Assembly: GCF_009707865.1 (NCBI RefSeq)
Contig: NZ_WMBA01000017.1
Coordinates: forward strand, 1-64,000
Length of the DNA stretch: 64,000 nt
Direction: 5' to 3'
DNA from: Amycolatopsis pithecellobii
GTDB taxonomy: Bacteria; Actinomycetota; Actinomycetes; Mycobacteriales; Pseudonocardiaceae
Shown piece after piece: positions 52,564 to 61,221 of the stretch. Both the position numbers and the translations under genes were made by a program. The number at the start of each line of letters is the position of its first letter. The first letter of the stretch is position 1. A model generated the notes under the pieces. It was not told where the DNA came from. It searched no databases and saw nothing but the letters and a program-made list of their open reading frames with translations.

Positions 52564-53205
52564 TCAGCCCCGCATCGCCGCGACCAAAAGGCCGGCGCCG
52601 ATGGGAAGGAGCGTCGGGACAAGGCGTTCGTCCTCGCGCACCGCCCTGGCCAGCTCGCGAGCGGCGAGGACACCCGGGTCCCGCCGGGCCGGGTCGGACC
52701 GCGGGGCGAGGACCCCGTGGAACGCGATCACGCCACCCGCGCGCAGCAGGTGCACACCGTGCTCGTAGTAACCCGGGTACTCGGCACGCGGCGCGTCAAC
52801 GAACAGCAGGTCGTAGCCGCCGCTGGTGAGGCGTGGCAGCACGTCCAGCGCGCGGCCCATGATCAGCCTCGTGCGCCCCGGCGCGAAACCCGCGTCGCGA
52901 AACGTCTGCCGGGCCGCCTGGTGGTACTCCGGTTCGAGATCGATGGAGGTCAGGACCCCTTCCGGCGCCATCCCCCGCAGCAGGTACAGCCCGCTGACCC
53001 CGGTGCCGGTGCCGATCTCCACCACCGCACGCGCCCGCAGGCTCGCGGTGAGAAAGCACAACGCCGCACCCGCGGCCCCGCCGAGCGCTGCGCAGCCGAG
53101 ATCCTCCGCACGCATCCGGGCGGCCAGCAACACGGCGTCGTCGGGCAGATAGCTCTCGACAGCGAGGTTGATGGCATCGACGCCGGCGTGCGTCTCGGAG
53201 GTCAC
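52564..53205 (-). CDS. SAM-dependent O-methyltransferase (Rv1220c-like)
   Basis: 213 residues of the class I catechol O-methyltransferase family. VEIGTGTGVSGLYLLRGM is the SAM motif I, LTSIDLEPEYHQAARQTF motif II, YDLLFVDAPRAEYPGYYEHG includes the metal Asp. Mtb Rv1220c, of unknown substrate, has the same place beside sigE. GTG start supported by a TAGCCT box 6 nt upstream. It is divergent from sigE across 175 bases. Confidence 0.9.
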   Translation of the reverse strand: MTSETHAGVDAINLAVESYLPDDAVLLAARMRAEDLGCAALGGAAGAALCFLTASLRARAVVEIGTGTGVSGLYLLRGMAPEGVLTSIDLEPEYHQAARQTFRDAGFAPGRTRLIMGRALDVLPRLTSGGYDLLFVDAPRAEYPGYYEHGVHLLRAGGVIAFHGVLAPRSDPARRDPGVLAARELARAVREDERLVPTLLPIGAGLLVAAMRG

Positions 53206-53211
53206 ACCGGA

Positions 53212-53217
53212 AGGCTA
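53212..53217 (-). promoter_or_regulatory. -10 box TAGCCT, leaderless promoter of the O-methyltransferase
   Basis: TAGCCT on the minus strand ends 6 nt before the GTG at 53205. Confidence 0.5.
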
Positions 53218-53326
53218 GCGCTGGTCGTCGGCAAATTCGTGCAAGACGTGCACACTTCTCTCAGGCGCCTCTCAGTCCGGTCTCACTAGACACATAAGGA
53301 CAAGGGGCAAGCTGAGTCCCATAGCC

Positions 53327-53353
53327 GGGAACACAACGCGATCAGACCGCGTT
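53327..53353 (+). promoter_or_regulatory. ECF-type promoter GGAAC-N18-GTT upstream of sigE
   Basis: GGGAAC at 53327-53332 and CGTT at 53350-53353; counted from GGAAC to GTT the spacer is exactly 18 nt, the pattern bound by SigH/SigR- and SigE-like ECF factors. A start about 7 nt downstream gives a leader of about 20 nt before the ATG at 53381. Autoregulation or control by another stress sigma factor is expected. Confidence 0.6.
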
Positions 53354-53380
53354 GGGACGAGCAGTAGGGAGAACAGCCTG

Positions 53381-54004
53381 ATGGAGGTGCCTTCCCCGCC
53401 GATGCAGAAGAGCCCGATGAACGAGCAGCTCGTGACCGAGGGCCGCCCGGTGACGGTGGACGAGGCCGCGTGGACGCCGCCGTCCTGGGACGAAGTCGTG
53501 CGGGAGCACGCCGACCGGGTGTACCGGCTCGCCTACCGCCTGACAGGTAACGCCCACGACGCGGAGGATCTCACCCAGGAGACGTTCATCCGCGTCTTCC
53601 GGTCCCTTGCGTCGTACAAGCCCGGCACCTTCGAGGGCTGGCTGCACCGCATCACCACGAACCTCTTCCTCGACATGGCGCGCCGCCGTTCGCGGGTGCG
53701 GATGGAGGGCCTGCCCGAGGACACCGACCGGATCGTCGGGGACGACCCGAGCCCGGAGCAGGTCTACAGCGACACCCATCTGGACCCGGACCTGCAGGAC
53801 GCGCTCGACGAGCTGCCGCCTGAGTTCCGTGCCGCGGTGGTGCTGTGCGACGTCGAAGGCTTGTCCTATGAGGAGATCGGCGCGACGCTCGGCGTGAAGC
53901 TGGGCACCGTGCGCAGCCGGATCCACCGTGGCCGGCAGGCGCTGCGTGCCTCGCTGGAGCGGCGGCGCGCGCTGAAAGAGGAACCCCTGGAGGCTTCCGC
54001 ATGA
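53381..54004 (+). CDS. sigE: ECF sigma factor SigE
   Basis: 207 residues. Region 2 (about 40-105): [40 protein letters not shown]; region 4 (145-195): [40 protein letters not shown]. The Mtb SigE (Rv1221) controls surface stress and has the same neighbours. ATG 53381 is annotated but ATGs at 53402 and 53417 are possible, and Mtb SigE is known to use several starts. The stop overlaps the anti-sigma gene (ATGA). Confidence 0.93.
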   Translation: MEVPSPPMQKSPMNEQLVTEGRPVTVDEAAWTPPSWDEVVREHADRVYRLAYRLTGNAHDAEDLTQETFIRVFRSLASYKPGTFEGWLHRITTNLFLDMARRRSRVRMEGLPEDTDRIVGDDPSPEQVYSDTHLDPDLQDALDELPPEFRAAVVLCDVEGLSYEEIGATLGVKLGTVRSRIHRGRQALRASLERRRALKEEPLEASA

Positions 54005-54654
54005 CCGACATGCGAGGCAGGGGCCTGTTTCCCGAATCGCATCTGCTGCCCGACGTGGTCGTCGCCTTCGTAGATGGCGAGTTGTCGCTGGGCGCGCGGG
54101 ATCGGGCCGCTTCGCATATCGCCGGTTGCCCGTGCTGCGCGGCCGAGGTGTCGGCGCAGCGGCAGGCAAGGGCCGCGGTCAAGGACGCGGGGGCGCCGAG
54201 CATGTCCGCCGGTTTCCTGGCCAGCCTGCGCGCCATCCCCGAGCACACCGATCTGCCCATGTCGCCGGACAATCTCGCGCTGACCGAGGACGGTCAGCTC
54301 GTCGCCATCCAGCGGCCCGAACGCGTGGCCGGCCTGCGGCAGATGCCGTTCGGTTCCTCGGCGCCGCTCGGCTCCGGCACCCGGCTCGGCAGCGGATCCG
54401 CGGTGCTCAACTCGCATCGGTCCGGTTCGGTGCGCCGGCGTGCCGCGCAAGGAGCGGGCGTGGTGGTGTCCGGCATCGTGCTGAGCGCGCTCGCGATCGT
54501 CGGCACGTCCGGCGGTGGCGGCACAGCCGAAACCCCGCAGCAGCCCGCCGGTGCGAACCCGGGCGTGCTCCGCGCGCAGCTCGGCGGCCAGCCGGCCGCT
54601 GCGGTCACCACGACGACGACCACGACCACTACTTCGGCGCAGCCGAGCCGCTGA
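54001..54654 (+). CDS. rseA: Anti-sigma factor RseA-like
   Basis: 217 residues. ZAS zinc-finger domain with H39, C43 and C46 (SHIAGCPCC, HxxxCxxC) at the N-terminus. A long low-complexity linker follows, then a hydrophobic segment ([20 protein letters not shown], about 152-171) and a Thr-rich outer tail. It binds and silences SigE; in Mtb RseA the zinc motif gives redox release. Its membrane segment is consistent with a tethered anti-sigma, unlike soluble Mtb RseA. Co-translated with sigE. Confidence 0.88.
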   Translation: MTDMRGRGLFPESHLLPDVVVAFVDGELSLGARDRAASHIAGCPCCAAEVSAQRQARAAVKDAGAPSMSAGFLASLRAIPEHTDLPMSPDNLALTEDGQLVAIQRPERVAGLRQMPFGSSAPLGSGTRLGSGSAVLNSHRSGSVRRRAAQGAGVVVSGIVLSALAIVGTSGGGGTAETPQQPAGANPGVLRAQLGGQPAAAVTTTTTTTTTSAQPSR

Positions 54655-54735
54655 CGTCGGCTTCACCGTCGAGACGGAAGAATCAGGTGGCGTAGGGTCG
54701 CGCCGAGCCGTGAAATCCGTCCACCCCGGGGAACG

Positions 54736-56250
54736 ATGAGTCAGCCGAACAATCCAGCGCAGTCCGGCGAGCCCCGGCTTGCCCCGAAGCCGTTGGACCG
54801 TCCCTCGGTCGATCCCGCGCAGGCCGCCACTTTCGGCAGGCCGCAGGGTGTCGAGGGCGCGTTCGACAAGCTGTATACGCCGCGTTCGGACAACGGGCAG
54901 ATCATCGCGAAACCGCCGGCGCCGGAGTCGCTGGCCGAGGCGTTCGGCCGTCCCGCCGGCGCGGAGGACGTGCGGCTTCAGCGTCCCGGTGACGACAACG
55001 GCAATCGTCAGGGCCCGGAGCCGGAGTCCCCGCTGTGGTCCAAAACGGCCGACCCGTGGCGTGACCCGGGTGCGGCCGCGGTGCTCGGCAGTCCCGCACT
55101 CGAACCCCAGAGCGAGGAGTCAGGCGACGAAGACCCGCCTCGCGGGGCGATGCTTTCGCTGCCCGAGGTGCTGTTCGGCCGGCGGGTGAAACCGGTCGCG
55201 CTCGCCCTGCTCGGTGTGGTGGCCCTGCTGATCGGTGCTGTCGGCGGACTCGTCGGCTGGTGGATCGCCGGCGCCGGCGACTCACTCACCGGCAGCGCCA
55301 CGATCTCCGAGGCGGAGGCGGGTAAGGAACGCGCGCCGGGGTCCGTCGCCGACATCGCACAGCGGGTGGCGCCGGCGGTCGTGTCGATCGAGGTGAAATC
55401 CGGGCAGTCCGGCAGTGTCGGGTCCGGAGTGCTGATCGACCCGGCGGGCTACGCCATCACCAACAACCACGTCGTCGCGCTGGCCACGAACGACGCGCAG
55501 GCCAAGATCACCGCGGTGTTCACCGACGGCACCCGCACCGAGGCGAAGGTCGTCGGTACCGACCCGAAGACCGACCTCGCGGTCATCAAGATCGCGGTGC
55601 GCAACCCGGTCGTCATCCAGATCGGCAAATCCTCGAATCTGGAGCCAGGGGATTCGGTGATCGCGGTCGGTTCGCCGCTCGGTCTGCAGAACACGGTGAC
55701 CGCGGGCATCGTCAGCGCGCTGCACCGGCCGATCACTGCGCAGGGCGAAAACGGTGAGCCGCCGGTGACGTACGACGCGATCCAGACCGACGCGCCCATC
55801 AACCGCGGCAACTCCGGTGGTGCGCTCGTCGATGCGACAGGCGCGCTCATCGGCATCAACTCGTCCATCAGGACCGACGGCGGCGAGGCAGGCCAGGGCG
55901 GCAGCATCGGTATCGGCTTCGCGATCCCCGCCGACGACGCCATTGCGATCGCGCGGGCGCTGATCAGCAGCGGGCAGGTCAAGCATGCCGACATCGGGGT
56001 GAACGCCGCGTCGGTGTCGGCGGACACGTCCGAGGGCGCGCAGGTGCTGAATGTCGCCGACGGCGGCCCGGCGGCGAAGGCCGGCATCGCGGAGGGCGAC
56101 GTGATCACGAAGGTGGGCGGCCGGCTGGTGCGCAATGCGGCCGAGCTGACGGTCGCGGTCCGGGCGCACAACGTCGGCGAGGTCGTGCCGGTTCAGCTGG
56201 TCCGGCAGGGGCGTCCTCTTGTCGTTGACGTAACCCTGGGTTCGGACTGA
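54736..56250 (+). CDS. htrA: HtrA-like membrane serine protease
   Basis: 504 residues. A disordered cytoplasmic head (1-150), one membrane segment (153-178), trypsin-like protease domain with H245 ([10 protein letters not shown]), D280 ([10 protein letters not shown]) and S360 ([20 protein letters not shown]), and one PDZ domain (about 405-500). It degrades or monitors misfolded envelope proteins. It follows sigE-rseA as in Mtb (Rv1223), and so works in the envelope-stress loop. Confidence 0.94.
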   Translation: MSQPNNPAQSGEPRLAPKPLDRPSVDPAQAATFGRPQGVEGAFDKLYTPRSDNGQIIAKPPAPESLAEAFGRPAGAEDVRLQRPGDDNGNRQGPEPESPLWSKTADPWRDPGAAAVLGSPALEPQSEESGDEDPPRGAMLSLPEVLFGRRVKPVALALLGVVALLIGAVGGLVGWWIAGAGDSLTGSATISEAEAGKERAPGSVADIAQRVAPAVVSIEVKSGQSGSVGSGVLIDPAGYAITNNHVVALATNDAQAKITAVFTDGTRTEAKVVGTDPKTDLAVIKIAVRNPVVIQIGKSSNLEPGDSVIAVGSPLGLQNTVTAGIVSALHRPITAQGENGEPPVTYDAIQTDAPINRGNSGGALVDATGALIGINSSIRTDGGEAGQGGSIGIGFAIPADDAIAIARALISSGQVKHADIGVNAASVSADTSEGAQVLNVADGGPAAKAGIAEGDVITKVGGRLVRNAAELTVAVRAHNVGEVVPVQLVRQGRPLVVDVTLGSD

Positions 56251-56256
56251 CCGGGG

Positions 56257-56262
56257 TACGCT
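56257..56262 (+). promoter_or_regulatory. -10 box TACGCT upstream of tatB
   Basis: TACGCT lies 31 bases before the tatB GTG, which has GAGGAGG as a ribosome site. It may give tatB its own promoter apart from htrA. Confidence 0.35.
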
Positions 56263-56293
56263 GGCCTGGCAGGGGTCGCGAGGAGGTTCGCTG

Positions 56294-56698
56294 GTGTTCG
56301 ATAGCGTGGGCTGGGGCGAGATTCTCGTACTCGTCGTCGCCGGCTTGTTCATCCTCGGCCCGGAACGGCTGCCCGAGGCGGCTTCGTGGCTGGCCAAGAA
56401 CGTGCGGAAGGTGCGTGAGTTCGCGGCGGGGGCGCGGCAGCAGCTGCGTGACGAGATGGGCCCGGAGTTCGACGAGTTCCGCAAGCCGCTCGAGGACCTG
56501 CGTCAGCTGCGCAACTTCGACCCGCGCCGGGCGATCACGAACCACCTGTTCGACGGTGACCCGGATCCCCTGGGCCTGAACGGAACCAGCGGCGGCAGCA
56601 TGAAGCCGAACGGCTACCCGGCGCCAACCGCCAAACCAGCCGAACCCAAGCCCCTCACCTCAGGCGAAAAACCCCCAGTCGACCCAGACGCCACCTAG
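56294..56698 (+). CDS. tatB: Sec-independent translocase subunit TatB
   Basis: 134 residues from GTG 56294 with GAGGAGG upstream. N-terminal [20 protein letters not shown], the Glu-containing membrane helix, then [20 protein letters not shown], the amphipathic helix of TatA/B proteins, and a Pro-rich tail. With TatA and TatC it exports folded proteins. Same place as Rv1224 in Mtb. Its gene end meets the second GAGTTGCG-word cluster. Confidence 0.93.
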   Translation: MFDSVGWGEILVLVVAGLFILGPERLPEAASWLAKNVRKVREFAAGARQQLRDEMGPEFDEFRKPLEDLRQLRNFDPRRAITNHLFDGDPDPLGLNGTSGGSMKPNGYPAPTAKPAEPKPLTSGEKPPVDPDAT

Positions 56699-56881
56699 GA
56701 CGCCGCGAGTCGAACGTTCCGGTCGCGCGAGTTGCGTGTTCTGGTCCCGCGAGTTGCGTGTTCCGGTCGCGCGAGTTGAGCCTTCCCGTCGCACGCTACG
56801 CGCGACTCGCACACACGGAACGCGCAACTCGCACACACGGAACGTGCGACTCGCGCGCACGTTCCGTGCGACTCGCGGGGG
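56699..56881 (+). repeat. Cluster of CGCGAGTTGCGTGTTC-like words between tatB and mrp
   Basis: Several forward units (CGCGAGTTGCGTGTTC twice, CGCGAGTTGAGCCTTCC, CGCGAGTCGAACGTTCC) are followed by inverted units (GGAACGCGCAACTCGC, GGAACGTGCGACTCGCG and similar). They fill the 183 bases between two convergent genes, as in the first cluster at 3575-3663. Units are imperfect and vary at two to three positions. Confidence 0.8.
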
Positions 56882-58027
56882 TTAGTGGGTTGTTGGGGTG
56901 ACGTTCAGCATCATTCCGGCTAGGCCTCGTGCGCGGACCGACAGTTTCTGCGCCACGTCCATCAGCACCTCGGCCGCCGGTGCCTGTGGCTCGGCAAGGA
57001 CGATCGGCGTGCCGGCGTCACCCTGTTCCCGCAGCCGCGGGTCCAGCGGGACCTGCCCGAGCAGCGGGACCTGCGCCCCGGTCGATTTCGACAGCGAGTC
57101 CGCCACCGTCTGGCCACCGCCGGAGCCGAAGATCTCCATGCGCTCGCCGGACGGCGTCTCGAGCCACGACATGTTCTCGATGACCCCGGCGAGCCGTTGC
57201 CGCGTCTGCATCGCGATCGCGCCGGCCCGCTCGGCGACCTCGGCCGCCGCCTGCTGCGGGGTGGTCACCACCAGGATCTCGGCGTTCGGGATCAACTGTG
57301 CCACCGAGATCGCGATGTCCCCGGTGCCCGGTGGCAGGTCCAGCAGCAGAATGTCCAGATCGCCCCAGAACACGTCGGCCAGGAACTGTTGCAGCGCCCG
57401 GTGCAGCATCGGGCCGCGCCACACCACCGGCGTGTTTCCCGGGGTGAACATGCCGATCGAGATCACCTTCACGCCGTGCGCCTGCGGCGGCATGATCATC
57501 TTCTCGACCTTCGTCGGCTTCTCCCGCGCGCCCAGCATCCGCGGCACCGAATGCCCGTAGATGTCCGCGTCGACCACCCCGACCGAAAGTCCGCGCTCGG
57601 CCATCGCGACCGCCAGGTTGACCGTCACGCTCGACTTCCCGACACCGCCCTTGCCCGAGGCGACGCAGTAGACCCGCGTCAGTGAACCCGGCTGCGCGAA
57701 CGGGATCACCGGCTCCTCGGCATCCCCGCGCAATGACTTCCGCAGCTCGGTGCGCTGCTCGTCGCTCATCACGTCCAGTTCGACCCGCACGTCACGAACA
57801 CCATCGAGCTTGCCGACGACCGTAGTGGTGTCGCGCGTGATGGTGTCCTTCAACGGGCAGCCGGCGACCGTCAGGTACACCGCGACCGTGACGACCCCGT
57901 CTTCGCCCACCACGACGTCCTTGACCATGCCGAGGTCGGTGATCGGCTTCTTGATCTCGGGGTCGTAGACGTCCTTGAGTGCCGCGCGGACGTCTTCCAC
58001 GCTGGGAAGCTGTTGCGTGCTGGTCAT
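56882..58027 (-). CDS. mrp: Mrp/NBP35-type iron-sulphur carrier ATPase
   Basis: 381 residues. An N-terminal MIP18/DUF59 domain (7-90; VYDPEIKKPITDLGMV, VAGCPLKDTITRD) and a ParA-like ATPase (115-370) with Walker A CVASGKGGVGKSSVTVNLA (K131), VDADIYGHSVPRML and LLDLPPGTGDIAISVAQLIP. It carries Fe-S clusters to apo-proteins. Mtb Rv1229c is syntenic. ATG supported by TAGTCT 6 nt upstream. Confidence 0.93.
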   Translation of the reverse strand: MTSTQQLPSVEDVRAALKDVYDPEIKKPITDLGMVKDVVVGEDGVVTVAVYLTVAGCPLKDTITRDTTTVVGKLDGVRDVRVELDVMSDEQRTELRKSLRGDAEEPVIPFAQPGSLTRVYCVASGKGGVGKSSVTVNLAVAMAERGLSVGVVDADIYGHSVPRMLGAREKPTKVEKMIMPPQAHGVKVISIGMFTPGNTPVVWRGPMLHRALQQFLADVFWGDLDILLLDLPPGTGDIAISVAQLIPNAEILVVTTPQQAAAEVAERAGAIAMQTRQRLAGVIENMSWLETPSGERMEIFGSGGGQTVADSLSKSTGAQVPLLGQVPLDPRLREQGDAGTPIVLAEPQAPAAEVLMDVAQKLSVRARGLAGMMLNVTPTTH

Positions 58028-58033
58028 GCATCG

Positions 58034-58039
58034 AGACTA
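58034..58039 (-). promoter_or_regulatory. -10 box TAGTCT, leaderless promoter of mrp
   Basis: TAGTCT on the minus strand ends 6 nt before the ATG at 58027; the upstream DUF1003 gene is 52 bases away and may read through. Confidence 0.45.
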
Positions 58040-58079
58040 CTGCCGCCCGGAGCGCGTCCGTGGGGTGAGGGGCCGGCGG

Positions 58080-58598
58080 CTACGTACCGGTAACCGGCTC
58101 CGGCGCCTGACGGTTGCCTTTCTGCTTCCTGGGCTTGGTATTCAGATCTTCCCGCAGTTTGTCGAGCTCGCCGCGCAGGTAGTCACGGGTGGCGACTTCG
58201 CCGATCGCCAGCCGCAGCGCGGCCAGTTCCCGTGCCAGGTACTCGGTGTCCGCCTTGGTCTGCGCGGCGCGGTTACGGTCCTCGTCAAGGGATATCCGGT
58301 CGCGGTCGTCCTGCCGGTTCTGCGCCAGCAGGATCAGCGGCGCCGCGTACGCCGCCTGCGTCGAGAAGGCCAGGTTCAACAGGATGAACGGGTACGGGTC
58401 CCAGCGCAGCGCGGCCGCGCCGAGATTGACGCCGACCCACACGATCACGATCAGCGTCTGCCAGAACAGATACTTGCCGGTGCCGAGAAATCGCGCCAGG
58501 CGCTCGGAAATCCGCCCGAACGCGTCGGGGTCGATCGAGATGACGGGGCGCCCGCTGCGGGGCTGGTCCAGTCGCCGTCGCGAGAGCAGCTCAGGCAT
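58080..58598 (-). CDS. DUF1003 membrane protein
   Basis: 172 residues. Two membrane segments (LFWQTLIVIVWVGVNLGAAA and PYPFILLNLAFSTQAAYAAP) separated by a short loop, then a helical, charged C-terminus (about 105-172) that may form a coiled coil. Its function is unknown. The 5' end overlaps the MgtE-like gene by 8 bases; the same pair is Rv1231c-Rv1232c in Mtb, which suggests a joint role. Confidence 0.88.
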   Translation of the reverse strand: MPELLSRRRLDQPRSGRPVISIDPDAFGRISERLARFLGTGKYLFWQTLIVIVWVGVNLGAAALRWDPYPFILLNLAFSTQAAYAAPLILLAQNRQDDRDRISLDEDRNRAAQTKADTEYLARELAALRLAIGEVATRDYLRGELDKLREDLNTKPRKQKGNRQAPEPVTGT

Positions 58599-59865
58599 GC
58601 TCCACCTCCTCCTTGTCGGTCACGTCGCGCAGCCCGGTCTCACGCCAGTCCTCGGGCAGCAGATGGTCGAGCACGTCGTCGACGGTGACGGCGCCGAGCA
58701 GATGGTCCTGCGCGTCCACGACCGGACCGCACGCCAGGTTGTACGCGGCGAAATACCGTGTCACCTCCGAAAGCGATGCGCCGGGACGCAGCGCGGGCAG
58801 GTCGGAGTCGACCGCGGCCGCGATCATCTCCGCCGGTGGTTCCCGCAGCAACCGCTGGAAGTGCACGACCCCGACGTAGCGCCCGGTGGGTGTCGCGGAC
58901 GGGGGGCGGCACACGAAGACCATCGTCGCGAGCGCCGCGGGCAGATCGGCATTGCGAATATGGGCCAGCGCTTCGGCGACCGTGGCATCCGGGGTGAGCA
59001 CCACCGGTTCCGGTGTCATGAGCCCGCCCGCCGTGTCGGACGAGTAGGCCAGCAGCCGCTTGACCGGCTCGGACTCTTCCGGCTCCATCAGGTCCAGAAA
59101 CCGGTTCTGGTCGGCGGGGGCGAACTCGGCGAGCAGGTCCGCGGCGTCGTCGGGGTTCATCGCTTCGAGGATGTCGGCCGCGCGTTCCTCGCTCAGGTGC
59201 TGCAGCAGTTCTTTCTGGTCGTCCTCGGGCAGCTCCTCGAGGACGTCCGCGAGCCGTTCGTCGTCCATCGAGTCGGCGACCTCGTGCTTGCGCTTGGTCG
59301 GCAGATCCCGCACCGTCGCGGCGATGTCGACCGGGCGCATCGTGTCGAACAGCATCAGCAGCTGGCCCGCGCCCTGGGCGCCGTGCGTGACCAGGTCGGC
59401 GAGTCCCAGCCCCTTGATCTCTTCCCACGGGCGCACTTGCAGTGAGGACCGGCGAAGACGCCCGGTGCGTTCTCGGACGGCGAGTTTCGACAGCACCCAG
59501 TCGCGGGTGCGCAGTGGTTCCATCGCCGCGTCGACGACGGTGACCCTGGCGCCCGTCTCCCGCAGGGACGCGTGTGCGTCGGTGAGCTGCCCCAGCACGA
59601 GTACCTCGTTGGGTCGCTGGTGGAACTGCCGCATGTTGACCGAGCCGGTCGCGAGCGTGACGGCGTTCGGTTCGATGGAGGTGACCCGCAGCATCGGCAC
59701 GAACACCCGGTGTCGCGTGGACAGCTCGACGACCACGCCCAGTACCCGTGGCGGCTGCAGATCCAGCCGCAGCCCTACGACGACATCGCGGACCTTGCCG
59801 ATGGACTCGCCATCCGGGCCGAAAACCGGCAATCCGGCAAGCTGGGCAGCGAAAACCCTGTTCAC
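58591..59865 (-). CDS. MgtE N-terminal / CBS-domain protein (Rv1232c-like)
   Basis: 424 residues from GTG 59865 (NRVFAAQLAGLPVFGPDGES), supported by TAGCCT 7 nt upstream; a start at 59934 would add 23 residues and has no such box. A PRC-barrel-like N-terminus (about 5-110), the MgtE N domain (VADSMDDERLADVLEELPED, ILEAMNPDDAADLLAEF) and two CBS motifs (TAGGLMTPEPVVL and ACGPVVDAQDHLLG). No membrane segment, so it is a regulator or sensor rather than the Mg2+ channel itself. It leads an operon with DUF1003 downstream. Confidence 0.88.
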   Translation of the reverse strand: MNRVFAAQLAGLPVFGPDGESIGKVRDVVVGLRLDLQPPRVLGVVVELSTRHRVFVPMLRVTSIEPNAVTLATGSVNMRQFHQRPNEVLVLGQLTDAHASLRETGARVTVVDAAMEPLRTRDWVLSKLAVRERTGRLRRSSLQVRPWEEIKGLGLADLVTHGAQGAGQLLMLFDTMRPVDIAATVRDLPTKRKHEVADSMDDERLADVLEELPEDDQKELLQHLSEERAADILEAMNPDDAADLLAEFAPADQNRFLDLMEPEESEPVKRLLAYSSDTAGGLMTPEPVVLTPDATVAEALAHIRNADLPAALATMVFVCRPPSATPTGRYVGVVHFQRLLREPPAEMIAAAVDSDLPALRPGASLSEVTRYFAAYNLACGPVVDAQDHLLGAVTVDDVLDHLLPEDWRETGLRDVTDKEEVEHA

Positions 59866-59872
59866 GCCAGTC

Positions 59873-59878
59873 AGGCTA
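59873..59878 (-). promoter_or_regulatory. -10 box TAGCCT, leaderless promoter of the MgtE-N/CBS gene
   Basis: TAGCCT on the minus strand ends 7 nt before the GTG at 59865 and decides that start. Confidence 0.5.
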
Positions 59879-60063
59879 ATCGTATGCCTGCCGGGCCGCC
59901 CATCGCGTCGGCGGAACAGGGCCGGTTTGTCCATTGTGGACCCTCTTGGTGTCTCAAGTGGACAGTGGACTCCGGGCGTCGGGGCTGGTCAGAATGGTGG
60001 GTCCGAAGCTGTGTGACAGGGGTAACATCGACAGGTGCAGGGACCTACTTCCGGGGAGCTGCC

Positions 60064-60915
60064 ATGGTGGTGGAAATTGTCTCCATAATCGCCGTCGCAG
60101 GCGTCGCCTGGCTCGGCGCGAGTGTTCGCGTGGTCAAACAGTACGAGCGTGGCCTGGTGTTCCGGTTCGGCCGGGTGCGGCGGGCCATCCGTGAGCCGGG
60201 GCTGGCGATGCTCGTGCCCGTCGCGGACCGGCTGCAGAAGGTCAACATGCAGATCGTGACCCTGCCGGTGCCCGCGCAGGAGGGCATCACGCGTGACAAC
60301 GTCACGGTGCGCGTGGACGCGGTGGTCTACTTCCAGGTCATCGACCCTTTGGTGGCCGCGGTGAACGTGCAGGACTACCGGTTCGCGGTGGGCCAGGTGG
60401 CCCAGACCTCGCTGCGCTCCATCATCGGCAAGAGCGACCTCGACGATCTGCTGTCCAACCGGGAACGACTCAACCAGGGGCTCGAGCTCATGATCGACAG
60501 CCCGGCACTGGACTGGGGCGTGCACATCGACCGGGTGGAGATCAAGGACGTCGCGTTGCCGGAGACGATGAAGCGGTCCATGTCGCGGCAGGCCGAAGCC
60601 GAACGGGAACGCCGCGCCCGCGTCATCTCGGCCGACGGTGAACTGCAGGCTTCGGAGAAGCTGTCGCAGGCCGCCGCGAAGATGGCGGATACGCCGGCCG
60701 CGCTCCAGCTCCGGCTGCTGGAGACGGTCGTGCAGGTGTCGGCGGAGAAGAACTCGACGCTCGTGCTGCCGTTCCCGGTGGAGCTGCTGCGTTTCGTGGA
60801 CACCTACACGAAACAGCATCCGGAAGTCGCCGCGCCCGACCGGCCGAACGGCCAGGTGGCGCCGGCCCCACGCGGACAGGCCGGAGAGGATGCCGAACCG
60901 CCGCTCACGGCTTGA
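60064..60915 (+). CDS. SPFH/Band 7 (stomatin/slipin) membrane protein
   Basis: 283 residues from ATG 60064 with GGGGAGCTGCC upstream. One N-terminal membrane segment (VEIVSIIAVAGVAWLGASVR), then a Band 7 domain: VVKQYERGLVFRFGRVRRAI, NVTVRVDAVVYFQVIDPLVA, SLRSIIGKSDLDDLLSNRER, DWGVHIDRVEIKDVALPETM and a helical SQAAAKMADTPAALQLRLLE oligomerisation region. Such proteins organise membrane microdomains and protect membrane enzymes. It sits in a stress-related region but no partner protease is adjacent. Confidence 0.9.
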   Translation: MVVEIVSIIAVAGVAWLGASVRVVKQYERGLVFRFGRVRRAIREPGLAMLVPVADRLQKVNMQIVTLPVPAQEGITRDNVTVRVDAVVYFQVIDPLVAAVNVQDYRFAVGQVAQTSLRSIIGKSDLDDLLSNRERLNQGLELMIDSPALDWGVHIDRVEIKDVALPETMKRSMSRQAEAERERRARVISADGELQASEKLSQAAAKMADTPAALQLRLLETVVQVSAEKNSTLVLPFPVELLRFVDTYTKQHPEVAAPDRPNGQVAPAPRGQAGEDAEPPLTA

Positions 60916-61020
60916 CCGCTGGAGCGCCGGTGCGGCTCGTGACCGTCCACTATGGACACCTTCGCGCCGGTGCCCGGGGCGTCCGCATGCCCTCCCTCCA
61001 AGGGCTGAATCCGCCGGCGT

Positions 61021-61131
61021 GTGCACACTGTGCCGTTCGTTACCAATCCGACGGCAGCCACGGCGGAAACGGGTGGCTACAAGCTGATCGGCTGTGGACC
61101 GTGTCCGCCTACTTTCCGTCGGATTGGTAAA
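61021..61131 (-). repeat. Dispersed palindromic element, copy D, upstream of the stress membrane protein
   Basis: Read on the minus strand it has TTACCAATCCGACGG, AAAGTAGGCGGAC, a diverged middle, GCCGTGGCTG and the arm GTCGGATTGGTAACGAACGG, ending CACAGTGTGCAC. Both arms are intact (61040-61053 and 61118-61130 on plus) but the terminal TANNNT box has been lost in this copy. Confidence 0.8.
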
Positions 61132-61221
61132 AGGGGCTGTCACGGTACCCCGGGTGCCGGGTTCGCGTGGTTTCCTAGGCATTGGCAGGATGGAACTCCG
61201 CTCGAACTCTCAATACAGGTG

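Noticed and set aside
56699-56881. CRISPR array or a tandem coding repeat
   Set aside because: Same reasons as the first cluster; the units change orientation and lack spacers.
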